Assembly (NCBI GenBank): GCA_030045295.1
Contig: JASIGD010000432.1
Span: forward strand, 1 to 12,664
Direction of reading: 5' to 3'
DNA length: 12,664 nucleotides
DNA from: Streptosporangiaceae bacterium
GTDB lineage: Bacteria; Actinomycetota; Actinomycetes; Streptosporangiales; Streptosporangiaceae
The translations under genes and the position numbers were made by a program. Each line of letters opens with the position of its first letter. Positions within the stretch are counted from its first letter, which is position 1. This document shows positions 1 to 6,639 of this stretch, piece by piece. Under the pieces are notes generated by a model. That model saw nothing but the letters and a program-made list of their open reading frames with translations. It had not been told where the DNA came from and ran no database searches.

Positions 1-660
1 GGAAAGGCCGGCAAACGCCAGCCGGGCATCGCTGATCGCGCCGTTGGAAAGCGTCAGTGACGCCGCCAGGCCGACGATGGCGAAGTCCCCGTGGCGGCGC
101 GCGACCTCCAGGAAGCTGACCCCGGTGCCCCGCGCTGCGGCCGGGAAGCGCACCTGTACCAGGAGCTCATCGGGCCGGCGTGACGTCGTGAGGTAACCCT
201 CGAACCACTCCGCGGCCGGGATAACCCGTTCGCCCGACTGGCCGCGCACCACGACTTCCGCGTCGAGCGCCCGGGCGACGGCTGGCAGCTCAGCCGCTGG
301 ATCGGCGTGCGCCAGACTGCCTCCCACCGTGCCGCGGTTGCGGATCGCCTGATGACCGATCAACGGCAAAGCGGCCGCCAGCAACGGTACGGAATCGGCG
401 ACGGTCCGGGATTCCTCGGCAACGTACTCCCGCGTCATGGCGCCGATCGTCACCAAGCCGTCTGTCGCCGACACGCCGGACAGCTCAGCTATGCCGTTGA
501 TGTCGATGAGCACCGCCGGGCGGGCCAGCCGCAGCGCCAGCAGCGGTATCAAGCTCTGACCGCCGGCGAGCACGCTCGCCTGGTCATGGTGCTCGGCCAG
601 CAGACCGACAGCTTCAGCAACGGTCGTCGGCGCCTCGTACTCAACAGAAGGCAGCTTCAT
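1..660 (-). CDS. FAD-binding (medium) subunit of a xanthine/CO dehydrogenase-type molybdenum hydroxylase, partial
   Basis: The gene reads on the minus strand from ATG at 660 and is still open at position 1, so 220 residues are visible; the family is usually about 280-300 aa, so the C-terminal CO_deh_flav_C part is mostly missing. The N-terminus MKLPSVEYEAPTTVAEAVGL is typical of CoxM/XdhB-like subunits. Both FAD-binding motifs are present: AGGQSLIP at residues 32-39, and RNRGTVGGSLAHADPAAELP with the TVGGS turn at 111-115. In this family the subunit passes electrons from the Mo and 2Fe-2S centres through FAD. A GGAAGGG ribosome-binding site lies about 9 nt upstream and supports the start. The large Mo subunit and the 2Fe-2S subunit would be expected just beyond the left edge. 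The family is secure; the substrate (CO, purine, aldehyde or N-heterocycle) cannot be told from this subunit. Confidence 0.93.
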   Translation of the reverse strand, partial: MKLPSVEYEAPTTVAEAVGLLAEHHDQASVLAGGQSLIPLLALRLARPAVLIDINGIAELSGVSATDGLVTIGAMTREYVAEESRTVADSVPLLAAALPLIGHQAIRNRGTVGGSLAHADPAAELPAVARALDAEVVVRGQSGERVIPAAEWFEGYLTTSRRPDELLVQVRFPAAARGTGVSFLEVARRHGDFAIVGLAASLTLSNGAISDARLAFAGLS

Positions 661-847
661 CGGCGCGGCCCTTCCATCGGGGAGCAACTCTGCCCTAGCC
701 CGCCCAGGCTCATTAGTTACCCTAACAACCATGCGGCCTGGACCGCCTTCAGCCGGCCGGGTTGATCTGGCGATTCCCCAGCGGTCTGGGCTCACCCGGC
801 CTATCCTGAAGAGACAGGCTGGCTCTCAGCGAGTTTGGGGGGATGCC
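661..847. other. Divergent intergenic region
   Basis: These 187 bp separate the hydroxylase subunit (minus) from the small protein gene (plus). They hold the GGAAGGG ribosome-binding site of the minus gene (about 669-676), the palindrome at 713-728, and TATCCT at 802-807, which fits a TANNNT -10 box for the plus gene, although no good -35 is seen at 17-18 bp. I see no convincing gene in it; an ATG at 731 extends the small gene's frame but adds non-protein-like sequence. Confidence 0.4.
713..728. promoter_or_regulatory. AT-rich palindromic operator/promoter candidate
   Basis: Between the divergent hydroxylase subunit and the small 83-aa gene lies an AT-rich island, TTAGTTACCCTAACAA, in otherwise GC-rich DNA. 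Its core GTTA-CCC-TAAC (716-726) is a perfect inverted repeat with a 3-nt spacer. Its position, about 55 bp upstream of the hydroxylase start, suits an operator or a promoter of that operon. Short TTAG/CTAA-like dyads are common targets of MarR- and TetR-type repressors, but no regulator gene is visible here. This is inference from sequence symmetry. Confidence 0.3.
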
Positions 848-1099
848 ATGCCAGGCGACAGCGCCCGTGCGGCTGATGACACGCGCAAACTCCGGGCCAG
901 GTTCCCCCGGTGGGGCATTCTGTTCGATCCGCTGGAAAGCGTGTGGATCGCGGTCCGTGGCAGGCGGACGCTTGTCGCGGCCAGCAGCCCCGAGAAGCTG
1001 ACTGCGCAGGTGGAGGCGGCGGTACGGGGCGAAGTCGGGCCGGACGAGGGCGACAGGACCCGGACCTGGCGTGCGCTCCGCAAGCAGGAGCGGGGGTAA
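848..1099 (+). CDS. Small conserved-looking actinobacterial protein of unknown function (83 aa)
   Basis: The chosen start, ATG at 848, is preceded by a run of six G (GGGGGGAT) at good spacing; an in-frame ATG at 731 would add about 39 residues that do not look like protein. The product is short, hydrophilic and charged. Its core, FPRWGILFDPLESVWIAVRG followed by RRTLVAASSPEKLTAQVEAA, resembles a family of roughly 80-residue actinobacterial hypothetical proteins with a W(G/S)xLxDP...WxAVRG core and a predicted short beta-sheet plus helix fold. No catalytic motif, signal peptide or membrane segment is visible. It is divergent from the molybdenum hydroxylase subunit. The function is unknown; I recall the family pattern only from general familiarity and could not search for it. 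Confidence 0.7.
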   Translation: MPGDSARAADDTRKLRARFPRWGILFDPLESVWIAVRGRRTLVAASSPEKLTAQVEAAVRGEVGPDEGDRTRTWRALRKQERG

Positions 1100-1378
1100 G
1101 CGGAGGTAGCGGCCGCGGCCGCGGCCGCGGCAGAGGCACCGCATCGGAGCGGTCTGACATCGCTGGCCGACCGGTCATTTGGACGTATTGCCGGCAAGTG
1201 AGACATTGGCTGGCTAGGCTTGGTGGCGCGAGAGGAAGGCTGGAAGCGGGACTGGCCCTAGGCGCACGCTCGCCGGTGACAGTGCACCAAGGGGAGGCGG
1301 GATTGCTAGACGATCCGTTCACTCCCGTGGGGGTACTGACCGGCCAGCGGCGGCGGGTTTTCTCTTCGGCGGCTGACC
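1100..1378. other. Intergenic region upstream of the phosphatase gene
   Basis: These 279 bp hold the GC microsatellite at 1109-1131 and a perfect 10-bp palindrome TTGCCGGCAA at 1188-1197 about 180 bp upstream of the phosphatase start. No open frame here looks like a gene. I cannot name a clear -35/-10 pair. The palindrome is a possible operator but a 10-bp palindrome is weak evidence. Confidence 0.4.
1109..1131. repeat. (GGCCGC)n self-complementary microsatellite
   Basis: Starting 10 bp after the stop codon of the 83-aa gene is GC followed by three perfect GGCCGC units and GGC, 23 bp in all. The tract is composed of overlapping palindromes, so either strand can fold into an all-GC hairpin. 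It may act as a transcription barrier or terminator for the small gene, or it may simply be a slippage-prone simple repeat. Confidence 0.75.
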
Positions 1379-4132
1379 ATGGTGACACGACCTGCCTGTT
1401 ACGGACTGCGGGGCCTGGAACCGGCCGGGCAGCGTCTCCTGCTGGCCGTGGCTCGGGTGTCCGGCGGGGCAACGGCGCTCGTGACGAATCTGCAACGCTG
1501 GTCTCGATCGGCTACCGGGCGCCCGGTGACCCTGTTCGCGGTGATCACCGGAGCGTACGTGGTGGGCGCGGAGCTGGCGTGGCACCATTTCAGCTCGGGC
1601 CTGGCGTTCGGTTATCCCCCGTCCGGTGTCGACGTGGCGGTCCTGCTGCTGGTGCCGCGGCGGCGCTGGCCGGTGGTGATCGCCGCGATCGTGGTCAGCG
1701 AGGTCGTTGTCGACCTGCAGCATCACCTGACGCTTGCGGTGGCGCTGGCGTCGGCGCTGGCCAACGCGGTGGAGCCGCTGGCCGGCGCGTCGTTCGTCCG
1801 CTGGCTCTGCGGGGGACGGCGGCCGGACCTCTCGACCCGCCTGGGTCTGGCCCAGTTCGTGTTGGGCGCCGCGGTCCTCGGCCCGGTCGTGGGCGGGCTG
1901 GTCGGGGCCACCGTGAGCTGGGCGAGCAACGGCGGCTGGTGGCCGGGGCTGCTGCTGCAATGGTGGGCCGGGGACGGCATCGCGGTGCTGGTGATCGGCG
2001 GCACGTTGCTGCTGTGGGCGCAGCGGCGGGCGCTGGTGTCTGCGCGCTGGCGCGAACTGGTGCTCGTGGTCATGCTCACAGCCGGGCTTTCCGTCGTGGC
2101 GTTCCGCCTCGGCGGACCGTCCAGCCTGTTGTTCTTGCCGATCCTGGCGTGGGCGGCGTTCCGGCTCCGTGACCTGGGCGTAGTTCTTATCGGCGCGGCG
2201 TTCGCGGCGGTGGCCAACTACATGACGGCGGCCGGGTACGGCGAGTTCGCTCATCTCGGGCTGTCGTCCCCCGCCTCGGTGGCCGTCACGCAGGCCTATA
2301 TCGCCTCGGTCGTCCTGGTCGGCTGGGTGCTGGCTCAGGAAGTCGCGGGCCGGATGTCGGCGGTGCAAGACCGGGACAGCGCGCGGCTGGAGCGAGCGAT
2401 GGCCGAGGCCCGGCGAGAGGCCGCCGAGATGGGCGCGGTGCTGGCCGATGCGGCCACGGCCAACTCCGTCGGCGAGCAGGTGTCTGCCGCGGTCCGCGCC
2501 CGGCTGGACGCCGCGCAGGTGGCGATCAGCGTGCTGGCGGCCGACGGACGCCGGTTCGAGCCGCTCGCGGGCGGTAGCGCTGCCGCGCCGGTGGCGGTCA
2601 TGTCAGCGGAGTGGACGGCCGATTCCGACGCGCCGGGACCGCGCGCGGTCCGCGACCGCAGCCCTGTGTACCTCAACGACCTGAAGGCACCCGACGGGGA
2701 GATCGGGTCCATGGCCGCGCTTCCGTTGCTCACCGAGGTCGGCGCCCTTGGCTATCTCGGCGTATGGTGGGCCGGGCTGCGCGACCCGGACGCCGTGGAA
2801 CGCGAGTACCTGCGGAGCATGGCCGAGACGACCAGCCGTGCCCTGGAGCGGGCCAGGCTCCGGCAGGCCGAGCGGCGCGAGCACGCGCGGGTCGAGACGC
2901 TGGCCGACCTCACCAGGCTGCTCGCCGCGGCGCTGACCCCCGCGGCGATCGGCGAGGTGGTGGCCGATTGCCTCGGCGCGGCCGCCGGCGGCGCCGACGC
3001 GCTATGCCTCGGCGTCATCAGCCAGGACGGCAGGCGGCTGGAGTGGATCACCGCGGCCGGCGACGCCGGCGAGGTCCGGGAACCATTCCCGGACCTGCCG
3101 ATGGACGTCCCCGCGGCCGAGGCCGATGCCGCCCGGACCGGCAACCCGGTGATCATCCGGACGCCCGCCGAGTATGCCCAGCGGTACCCGGGTCCGGGTA
3201 CGCCGGCGATCCTCGCGCACGGATCGAGCTGGCTGACCTGGCCGCTGTGGGCGGGCACGGCACCCGTCGGCGCGATCGGCCTGATGTGGCGGCATCCCCA
3301 GACGTTCGAGCCGGGACAGCTCGCCTTCGTCGCCGCCGCCGCCGACCTCGTCGCGCAGGCCCTGGTCCGCGCCCGCGTCTACGCCGATGAGCACGCGATC
3401 GCCGCCGTCCTGCAGCGCGCGATCACGCCGGCGGCGGCCGCGGTGATTCCCGGCCTGGAGATCGGGGCCAGCTACCGGCAGGCCGGAACGACCCAGCAGA
3501 TCGGCGGGGACTGGTACGACGCGCTGGCCCTGCCGGGCCAGCGCGCCTACCTGGCTGTCGGCGACGTGGTCGGACACGGCCTGACCGCCGCCGAGGACAT
3601 GACGCAGCTGCGTAACGCCGGGCGGACCCTGGCCATCGCCGGCTACCAGCCCGCCGGCATCCTTGAGGAGCTGGCGCGCGTCACCGACTGGGCGACCAGC
3701 GGGAAGTTCGCCACCGTGGCGGCCGCGATCATCGAGCCCGACGTGTCACTGGTCACCTACGCCACCGCGGGCCACCCGCCGATCCTGATCCGCCGGGCCA
3801 AGACCGGGACAGTGGAGATCCCCCCGCCTGCCGAGGGGCTAGCCCTGTGCCTGCCGGGCGACCAAGACTGTCCGCAGTACACCCAGGGCCAGACGGGTTT
3901 CGAAGTCGGCGACATCATGCTCATGTACACCGACGGCCTGATCGAGCGGCGCGGCGAGGACCTCGAGGAAGGCATAGCCCGTGTCGCCGAGCGGTTGCAG
4001 GCGTGGCAGCCCGGCGCGCCGCTCGGCGGCCTTTGCGACGAATTGATCGCGTGTCTCGGCGTCGAACCCCAGCTCGATGACATGTGCGTGCTGGCCGTAC
4101 GCCGGCTGGGACCGGACCCGGCGCGGGGTTAG
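1379..4132 (+). CDS. Membrane-sensing SpoIIE/PP2C-type serine phosphatase with MASE1-like and two GAF-like domains
   Basis: This 917-residue protein has three parts. Residues about 50-320 are an eight- to ten-pass membrane region with MASE1-like marks, YPPSG at 79-83 and WWAGDG at 195-200. After a short helical, probably coiled-coil linker (about 326-355) come two GAF-like domains (about 350-495 and 502-670). The C-terminus (about 680-915) is a SpoIIE/RsbU phosphatase with all main motifs: IGGDWYD 708-714, GDVVGHG 728-734, ATAGHPPI 795-802, YTDGLIE 850-856 and the metal-binding pair D900-D901. Such enzymes use Mn/Mg to dephosphorylate anti-sigma-antagonist (STAS) proteins and so release an alternative sigma factor. 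No STAS or anti-sigma kinase gene lies nearby, so the partner is unknown. An in-frame TGA at 1337-1339 limits the start; ATG 1379 is the first ATG but has only a weak GGCGG upstream, so a slightly later GTG is possible. Confidence 0.92.
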   Translation: MVTRPACYGLRGLEPAGQRLLLAVARVSGGATALVTNLQRWSRSATGRPVTLFAVITGAYVVGAELAWHHFSSGLAFGYPPSGVDVAVLLLVPRRRWPVVIAAIVVSEVVVDLQHHLTLAVALASALANAVEPLAGASFVRWLCGGRRPDLSTRLGLAQFVLGAAVLGPVVGGLVGATVSWASNGGWWPGLLLQWWAGDGIAVLVIGGTLLLWAQRRALVSARWRELVLVVMLTAGLSVVAFRLGGPSSLLFLPILAWAAFRLRDLGVVLIGAAFAAVANYMTAAGYGEFAHLGLSSPASVAVTQAYIASVVLVGWVLAQEVAGRMSAVQDRDSARLERAMAEARREAAEMGAVLADAATANSVGEQVSAAVRARLDAAQVAISVLAADGRRFEPLAGGSAAAPVAVMSAEWTADSDAPGPRAVRDRSPVYLNDLKAPDGEIGSMAALPLLTEVGALGYLGVWWAGLRDPDAVEREYLRSMAETTSRALERARLRQAERREHARVETLADLTRLLAAALTPAAIGEVVADCLGAAAGGADALCLGVISQDGRRLEWITAAGDAGEVREPFPDLPMDVPAAEADAARTGNPVIIRTPAEYAQRYPGPGTPAILAHGSSWLTWPLWAGTAPVGAIGLMWRHPQTFEPGQLAFVAAAADLVAQALVRARVYADEHAIAAVLQRAITPAAAAVIPGLEIGASYRQAGTTQQIGGDWYDALALPGQRAYLAVGDVVGHGLTAAEDMTQLRNAGRTLAIAGYQPAGILEELARVTDWATSGKFATVAAAIIEPDVSLVTYATAGHPPILIRRAKTGTVEIPPPAEGLALCLPGDQDCPQYTQGQTGFEVGDIMLMYTDGLIERRGEDLEEGIARVAERLQAWQPGAPLGGLCDELIACLGVEPQLDDMCVLAVRRLGPDPARG

Positions 4133-4140
4133 CGACCCGT

Positions 4141-4180
4141 CAGCCCGGCAGCCCGGCAGCCCGTCAGCCCGTCAGCCCGG
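4141..4180. repeat. 8-bp tandem repeat, five units of CAGCCCGK
   Basis: Five contiguous octamers CAGCCCG(G/T) occupy 4141-4180, with last bases G, G, T, T, G, and a partial unit CCGT just before. The tract begins 8 bp after the phosphatase stop codon. It is not a coding repeat in any gene I accept. It looks like a slippage-generated microsatellite and could vary in copy number between strains. It is far too short for a CRISPR array. Confidence 0.85.
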
Positions 4181-4276
4181 CGTGACCGCCGATGAGCAAC
4201 GCGAGAACCCCTTCGCATGATCTCCATAAGTTCTGCAGCCGGCCTTCACGGCGGCTTGGTCGGCTAGGCCGCGGAG

Positions 4277-4284
4277 AAGGGAGG
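4277..4284 (+). promoter_or_regulatory. Ribosome-binding site of the FAD oxidase
   Basis: AAGGGAGG ends 5 nt before ATG 4290. It is a near-consensus Shine-Dalgarno and fixes the start, which also begins just before the conserved N-terminal region. In the 157-bp gap before it, TAAGTT (4227-4232) could be a -10 box, but no -35 partner is evident. Confidence 0.8.
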
Positions 4285-4289
4285 GCGTC

Positions 4290-5675
4290 ATGGGGGTTAT
4301 CCACAAGCCAGCGATCGATCAGCTGCGGGAGCAGGTCAGGGCGGAGGTCATCACGGCCGACGACCCGGGCTATGAGCAGGCCCGCGCCGTGCACAACGGC
4401 ATGTTCGACAAGCATCCGGAGGTAGTGATCCGCGCCGGGCAGGTGGCCGACGTGATCGCCGGGGTGAACTTCGCCCGCGACTCCGGCCTGGAGCTGGCCG
4501 TGCGCGGCGGTGGACACAGCGCGCCGGGTTTCGGGACCTGTGACGGTGGCGTAGTAATCGACCTGTCGCCGATGCGGACCGTGTACGTCGACCCGAAGGC
4601 AAGGACGGCCCGGGCCGGCGGCGGAGCCACCTGGGGAGATTTTAACTACGCCACCCACGCCTACGGGCTGGCGACAACTGGCGGCATCGTCTCCACTACC
4701 GGCATCGCCGGGCTCACGCTCGGCGGCGGGATCGGATACCTGGCCCGGCCTTACGGGCTGTCGATCGACAACCTGCGCTCGGCTGAGGTAGTCACGGCCG
4801 ACGGCCGCGTTCTGACGGCCAGCGAGCAGGAACACGCCGACCTGTTCTGGGCGCTGCGCGGCGGCGGCGGCAACTTCGGCGTGGTCACCTCATTCGAATT
4901 CCAGCTCCACCCGGTCGCCGACATCTACGCCGGGATCTTCTTCTACGAGCTGGAGTACGCGCGTGACCTGCTGAAGTTCTTCGCCGATTTCATCTCCGAC
5001 GCCCCGGAGTCCTACGGCGCCTTCCCCGCGTTCCAGATCGCGCCGCCGCTGGAATTCATTCCGGCCGACCGCGTCGGCGACACGTTCTGCGCTGCCATCG
5101 TGCACTTCGCCGGGCCGCTCGAGGCCGGGGAAAGGGCCATGGACCCGTTCCGCGCCGTCGCGCCGGTGGTCGCCGAGATGGCCGGGCCGATGCCCTACCC
5201 CGCGCTCAACTCCGCGTTCGACGCGCTGTTCCCCAAGGGTATCCGCAGCTACTGGAAGGGCAGCTTCGTTACCGAGCTGACCGATGCCGCCATCGACCAG
5301 CACCTCGTCTACGGCCCCAAGGTGCCCGAGGTCGCGGCCACCATGCACCTGTACCCGATCAACGGCGCGTGCCACCGGGTCGGCGCCGACGAGACCGCGT
5401 TCGCTTACCGGGACGCGACGTTCGCCCAGGTGATACTCGCCGCCTGGCACGATCCGGCCCACGACGAGCAGCGCATCCGCTGGGTACGCGACTACCATCA
5501 GGCCACCGCGCCCTACAGCGAGCCGGGCGGATACGTCAACTTCATGGCCGACGACGACAGCGGCAGGGTCGAAGACAACTACCGCGGACACTACAAGCGG
5601 CTCGCCGAGATCAAGCGCGCCTACGACCCAGCCAACCTGTTCCACCTGAACCAGAACATCCCGCCCGCCAGCTAA
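4290..5675 (+). CDS. Berberine-bridge-type FAD-linked oxidase (VAO/PCMH superfamily)
   Basis: The 461-residue product has the usual length and layout of bacterial BBE-like oxidases. The FAD-binding PCMH fold spans about residues 40-210, with VRGGGHS placing the expected flavin-linking histidine at H76, and GGIVSTTGIAGLTLGGGIGY in the second FAD segment. The C-terminal BBE region ends NYRGHYKRLAEIKRAYDPAN then LFHLNQNIPP, the family signature. In bicovalent members a cysteine follows GV in the second segment (GVCPT); here that position is V134, so the flavin is expected to be held by histidine only. These enzymes oxidise C-H, C-N or alcohol groups and reduce O2 to H2O2. There is no signal peptide, so it is probably cytoplasmic. 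The substrate is unknown. The FMN-reductase-family gene downstream is on the same strand but 243 bp away with a hairpin between, so co-transcription is doubtful. Confidence 0.93.
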   Translation: MGVIHKPAIDQLREQVRAEVITADDPGYEQARAVHNGMFDKHPEVVIRAGQVADVIAGVNFARDSGLELAVRGGGHSAPGFGTCDGGVVIDLSPMRTVYVDPKARTARAGGGATWGDFNYATHAYGLATTGGIVSTTGIAGLTLGGGIGYLARPYGLSIDNLRSAEVVTADGRVLTASEQEHADLFWALRGGGGNFGVVTSFEFQLHPVADIYAGIFFYELEYARDLLKFFADFISDAPESYGAFPAFQIAPPLEFIPADRVGDTFCAAIVHFAGPLEAGERAMDPFRAVAPVVAEMAGPMPYPALNSAFDALFPKGIRSYWKGSFVTELTDAAIDQHLVYGPKVPEVAATMHLYPINGACHRVGADETAFAYRDATFAQVILAAWHDPAHDEQRIRWVRDYHQATAPYSEPGGYVNFMADDDSGRVEDNYRGHYKRLAEIKRAYDPANLFHLNQNIPPAS

Positions 5676-5687
5676 GACCATGACAGC

Positions 5688-5706
5688 CGCCGGGCCGTAG
5701 CCGGCG
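5688..5706 (+). terminator. Hairpin after the FAD oxidase
   Basis: CGCCGG, a 7-nt loop (GCCGTAG) and CCGGCG form a perfect 6-bp GC stem 12 bp after the TAA stop. There is no T-tract, which is common for actinomycete terminators. It could end the oxidase transcript before the leader ORF. Confidence 0.4.
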
Positions 5707-5830
5707 CACGGATCTGGATGAATGCGCTCCCGGTCGGGCGTGCCTTCCTGCGCGGCGTCCGCCGCCCAGGGTCGGACTCACTGATGAGCAGCGTGCAGAA
5801 CGTTGGTAAGCTGCGCACTTATCCGTCACT

Positions 5831-5838
5831 GGGAGAGG
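5831..5838 (+). promoter_or_regulatory. Strong ribosome-binding site of a 25-codon leader ORF
   Basis: GGGAGAGG lies before ATG 5842, with its GGGAG core 6 nt from that start. No comparable site precedes the FMN reductase start at 5919. Ribosomes are therefore likely to load at the short ORF and reach the reductase by coupling. Confidence 0.55.
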
Positions 5839-5841
5839 CTC

Positions 5842-5919
5842 ATGGCCATCCGGAGTGCTTGTCATCGCCTCGGGCGCGCGGAGGCGGGCTCCCGCCGTCT
5901 CCGCGTTTCGGCCTGCTGA
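5842..5919 (+). CDS. Putative 25-aa leader peptide upstream of FMN reductase
   Basis: This ORF was found by reading the sequence before the FMN reductase. It starts at ATG 5842 after a strong ribosome-binding site and ends with TGA at 5917-5919, overlapping the reductase ATG as TGATG. The peptide is Arg-rich, begins MAIRSACHRLG, ends RRLRVSAC, and has cysteines at position 7 and as the last residue. Short upstream ORFs with terminal cysteines act as cysteine-responsive attenuators before sulfur genes in mycobacteria; whether this one is comparable is inference. It could merely provide translational coupling. The competing reading is that the reductase frame starts at ATG 5718 or 5784, which would make this ORF accidental; those starts lack ribosome-binding sites. 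Confidence 0.45.
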   Translation: MAIRSACHRLGRAEAGSRRLRVSAC

Positions 5920-6572
5920 TGCCCGGCAACCGGCGTCGTCAGCCAGTTCGTTTCCTGGTCTTCTCAGCGTCACTGCGCCGGGATTCCCTCAACACGCGGC
6001 TTGCCGAGCTGGCCGCGGAGGCTATCGAGGCCGGTGGCGGAGATGTCGATGTCGCGGCTATGCGCGACTTCGACGCCCCGTCTTACGACCAGGATGTCCA
6101 GCGCGAGGAGGGATTTCCGCCGGGTGCGGAGGAGTTCCGGCGACGGCTGGAAGCCTGCCAGGGTTTCGTGGTGGCCGCACCGGAGTACAACGCGTCGATG
6201 CCGGGGGTGCTGAAAAACGCCATCGACTGGGTGTCCCGCTACGAGCCGCAGCCGTTCAACGAGCGGCACGGGCTGCTGATGTCCGCGTCGCCCTCGATGG
6301 CCGGGGGTAACCGCGGCCTGTGGGCGCTGCGCGTCCCGCTCGAGCACCTCGGCTCGCGGGTGTATCCGGACATGTTCTCCCTCGCCCGGGCCCACCAGGC
6401 CTTCACCGCTGAAGGGCGCATCACCGACGAGCAGCTGCAGCAGCGGTTCGACGCGAACATCAGCAACTTCATGGACCTGGTCGAGGCCTCCACGCATTAT
6501 CCGTGCGTGAAGCGGGCCTGGGTGGAGTACCTGGGCGAACACCCCGACCCGTCGCTGGACCGCGTGGAGTGA
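5919..6572 (+). CDS. NAD(P)H-dependent FMN reductase-family flavoprotein
   Basis: From ATG 5919 the product is 217 aa, close to the 180-220 aa usual for the family. A flavodoxin-like fold is indicated by the phosphate-binding loop FSASLRRDSLN (residues 15-25) and the FMN-contacting APEYNASMPGVLKNAIDW segment (PEYN at 88-91), followed by GLLMSASPSMAGGNRGLWAL and the tail. Such enzymes are dimeric or tetrameric FMN proteins that reduce flavin, quinones, azo dyes or chromate with NAD(P)H; the sequence does not say which. The frame is open back to 5718, but residues encoded there (GKLRTYPSLGEAHGHPECLS and similar) are not family-like. The start is therefore placed at 5919, where TGATG couples it to the leader ORF. 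It converges with the alcohol dehydrogenase gene. Confidence 0.88.
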   Translation: MPGNRRRQPVRFLVFSASLRRDSLNTRLAELAAEAIEAGGGDVDVAAMRDFDAPSYDQDVQREEGFPPGAEEFRRRLEACQGFVVAAPEYNASMPGVLKNAIDWVSRYEPQPFNERHGLLMSASPSMAGGNRGLWALRVPLEHLGSRVYPDMFSLARAHQAFTAEGRITDEQLQQRFDANISNFMDLVEASTHYPCVKRAWVEYLGEHPDPSLDRVE

Positions 6573-6604
6573 CGGGGGCCAGACAGCTGGAGTCGGTTGG
6601 AGTT

Positions 6605-6621
6605 GGCGCTGATCGGGCGCC
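6605..6621. terminator. Candidate bidirectional terminator between convergent genes
   Basis: GGCGC, a 7-nt loop and GCGCC form a 5-bp GC hairpin in the 67-bp gap between the convergent FMN reductase and alcohol dehydrogenase stops. The placement is right for termination from either side, but the stem is short and there is no T-tract. Confidence 0.3.
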
Positions 6622-6639
6622 GGCCGAAGGTGGTGCGGG

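Noticed and set aside
307..765. Plus-strand open frame at the left end
   Set aside because: It lies opposite the hydroxylase FAD subunit, whose two FAD motifs are unmistakable on the minus strand.
1258..1378. Possible small gene or TTG/GTG start after GGGGAGGCGGGA upstream of the phosphatase
   Set aside because: The frames that follow run into the phosphatase gene in the wrong frame and give no protein-like sequence.
910..2172. Long open frame on the plus strand overlapping the phosphatase gene
   Set aside because: Its product is Arg/Gly/Ala/Pro-rich without domains and it overlaps the start of the MASE1 coding region in another frame; it is an artefact of high GC content.
1319..2368. Minus-strand open frame opposite the phosphatase membrane region
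   Set aside because: His/Arg/Gln-rich translation with no family features; a shadow of the plus-strand gene.
4141..4180. Possible CRISPR-like array
   Set aside because: Units are 8 bp and contiguous with no spacers.
5718..5918. N-terminal extension of the FMN reductase from ATG 5718 (or 5784)
   Set aside because: The added residues are not flavodoxin-like, there is no ribosome-binding site, and the family begins near 5919.
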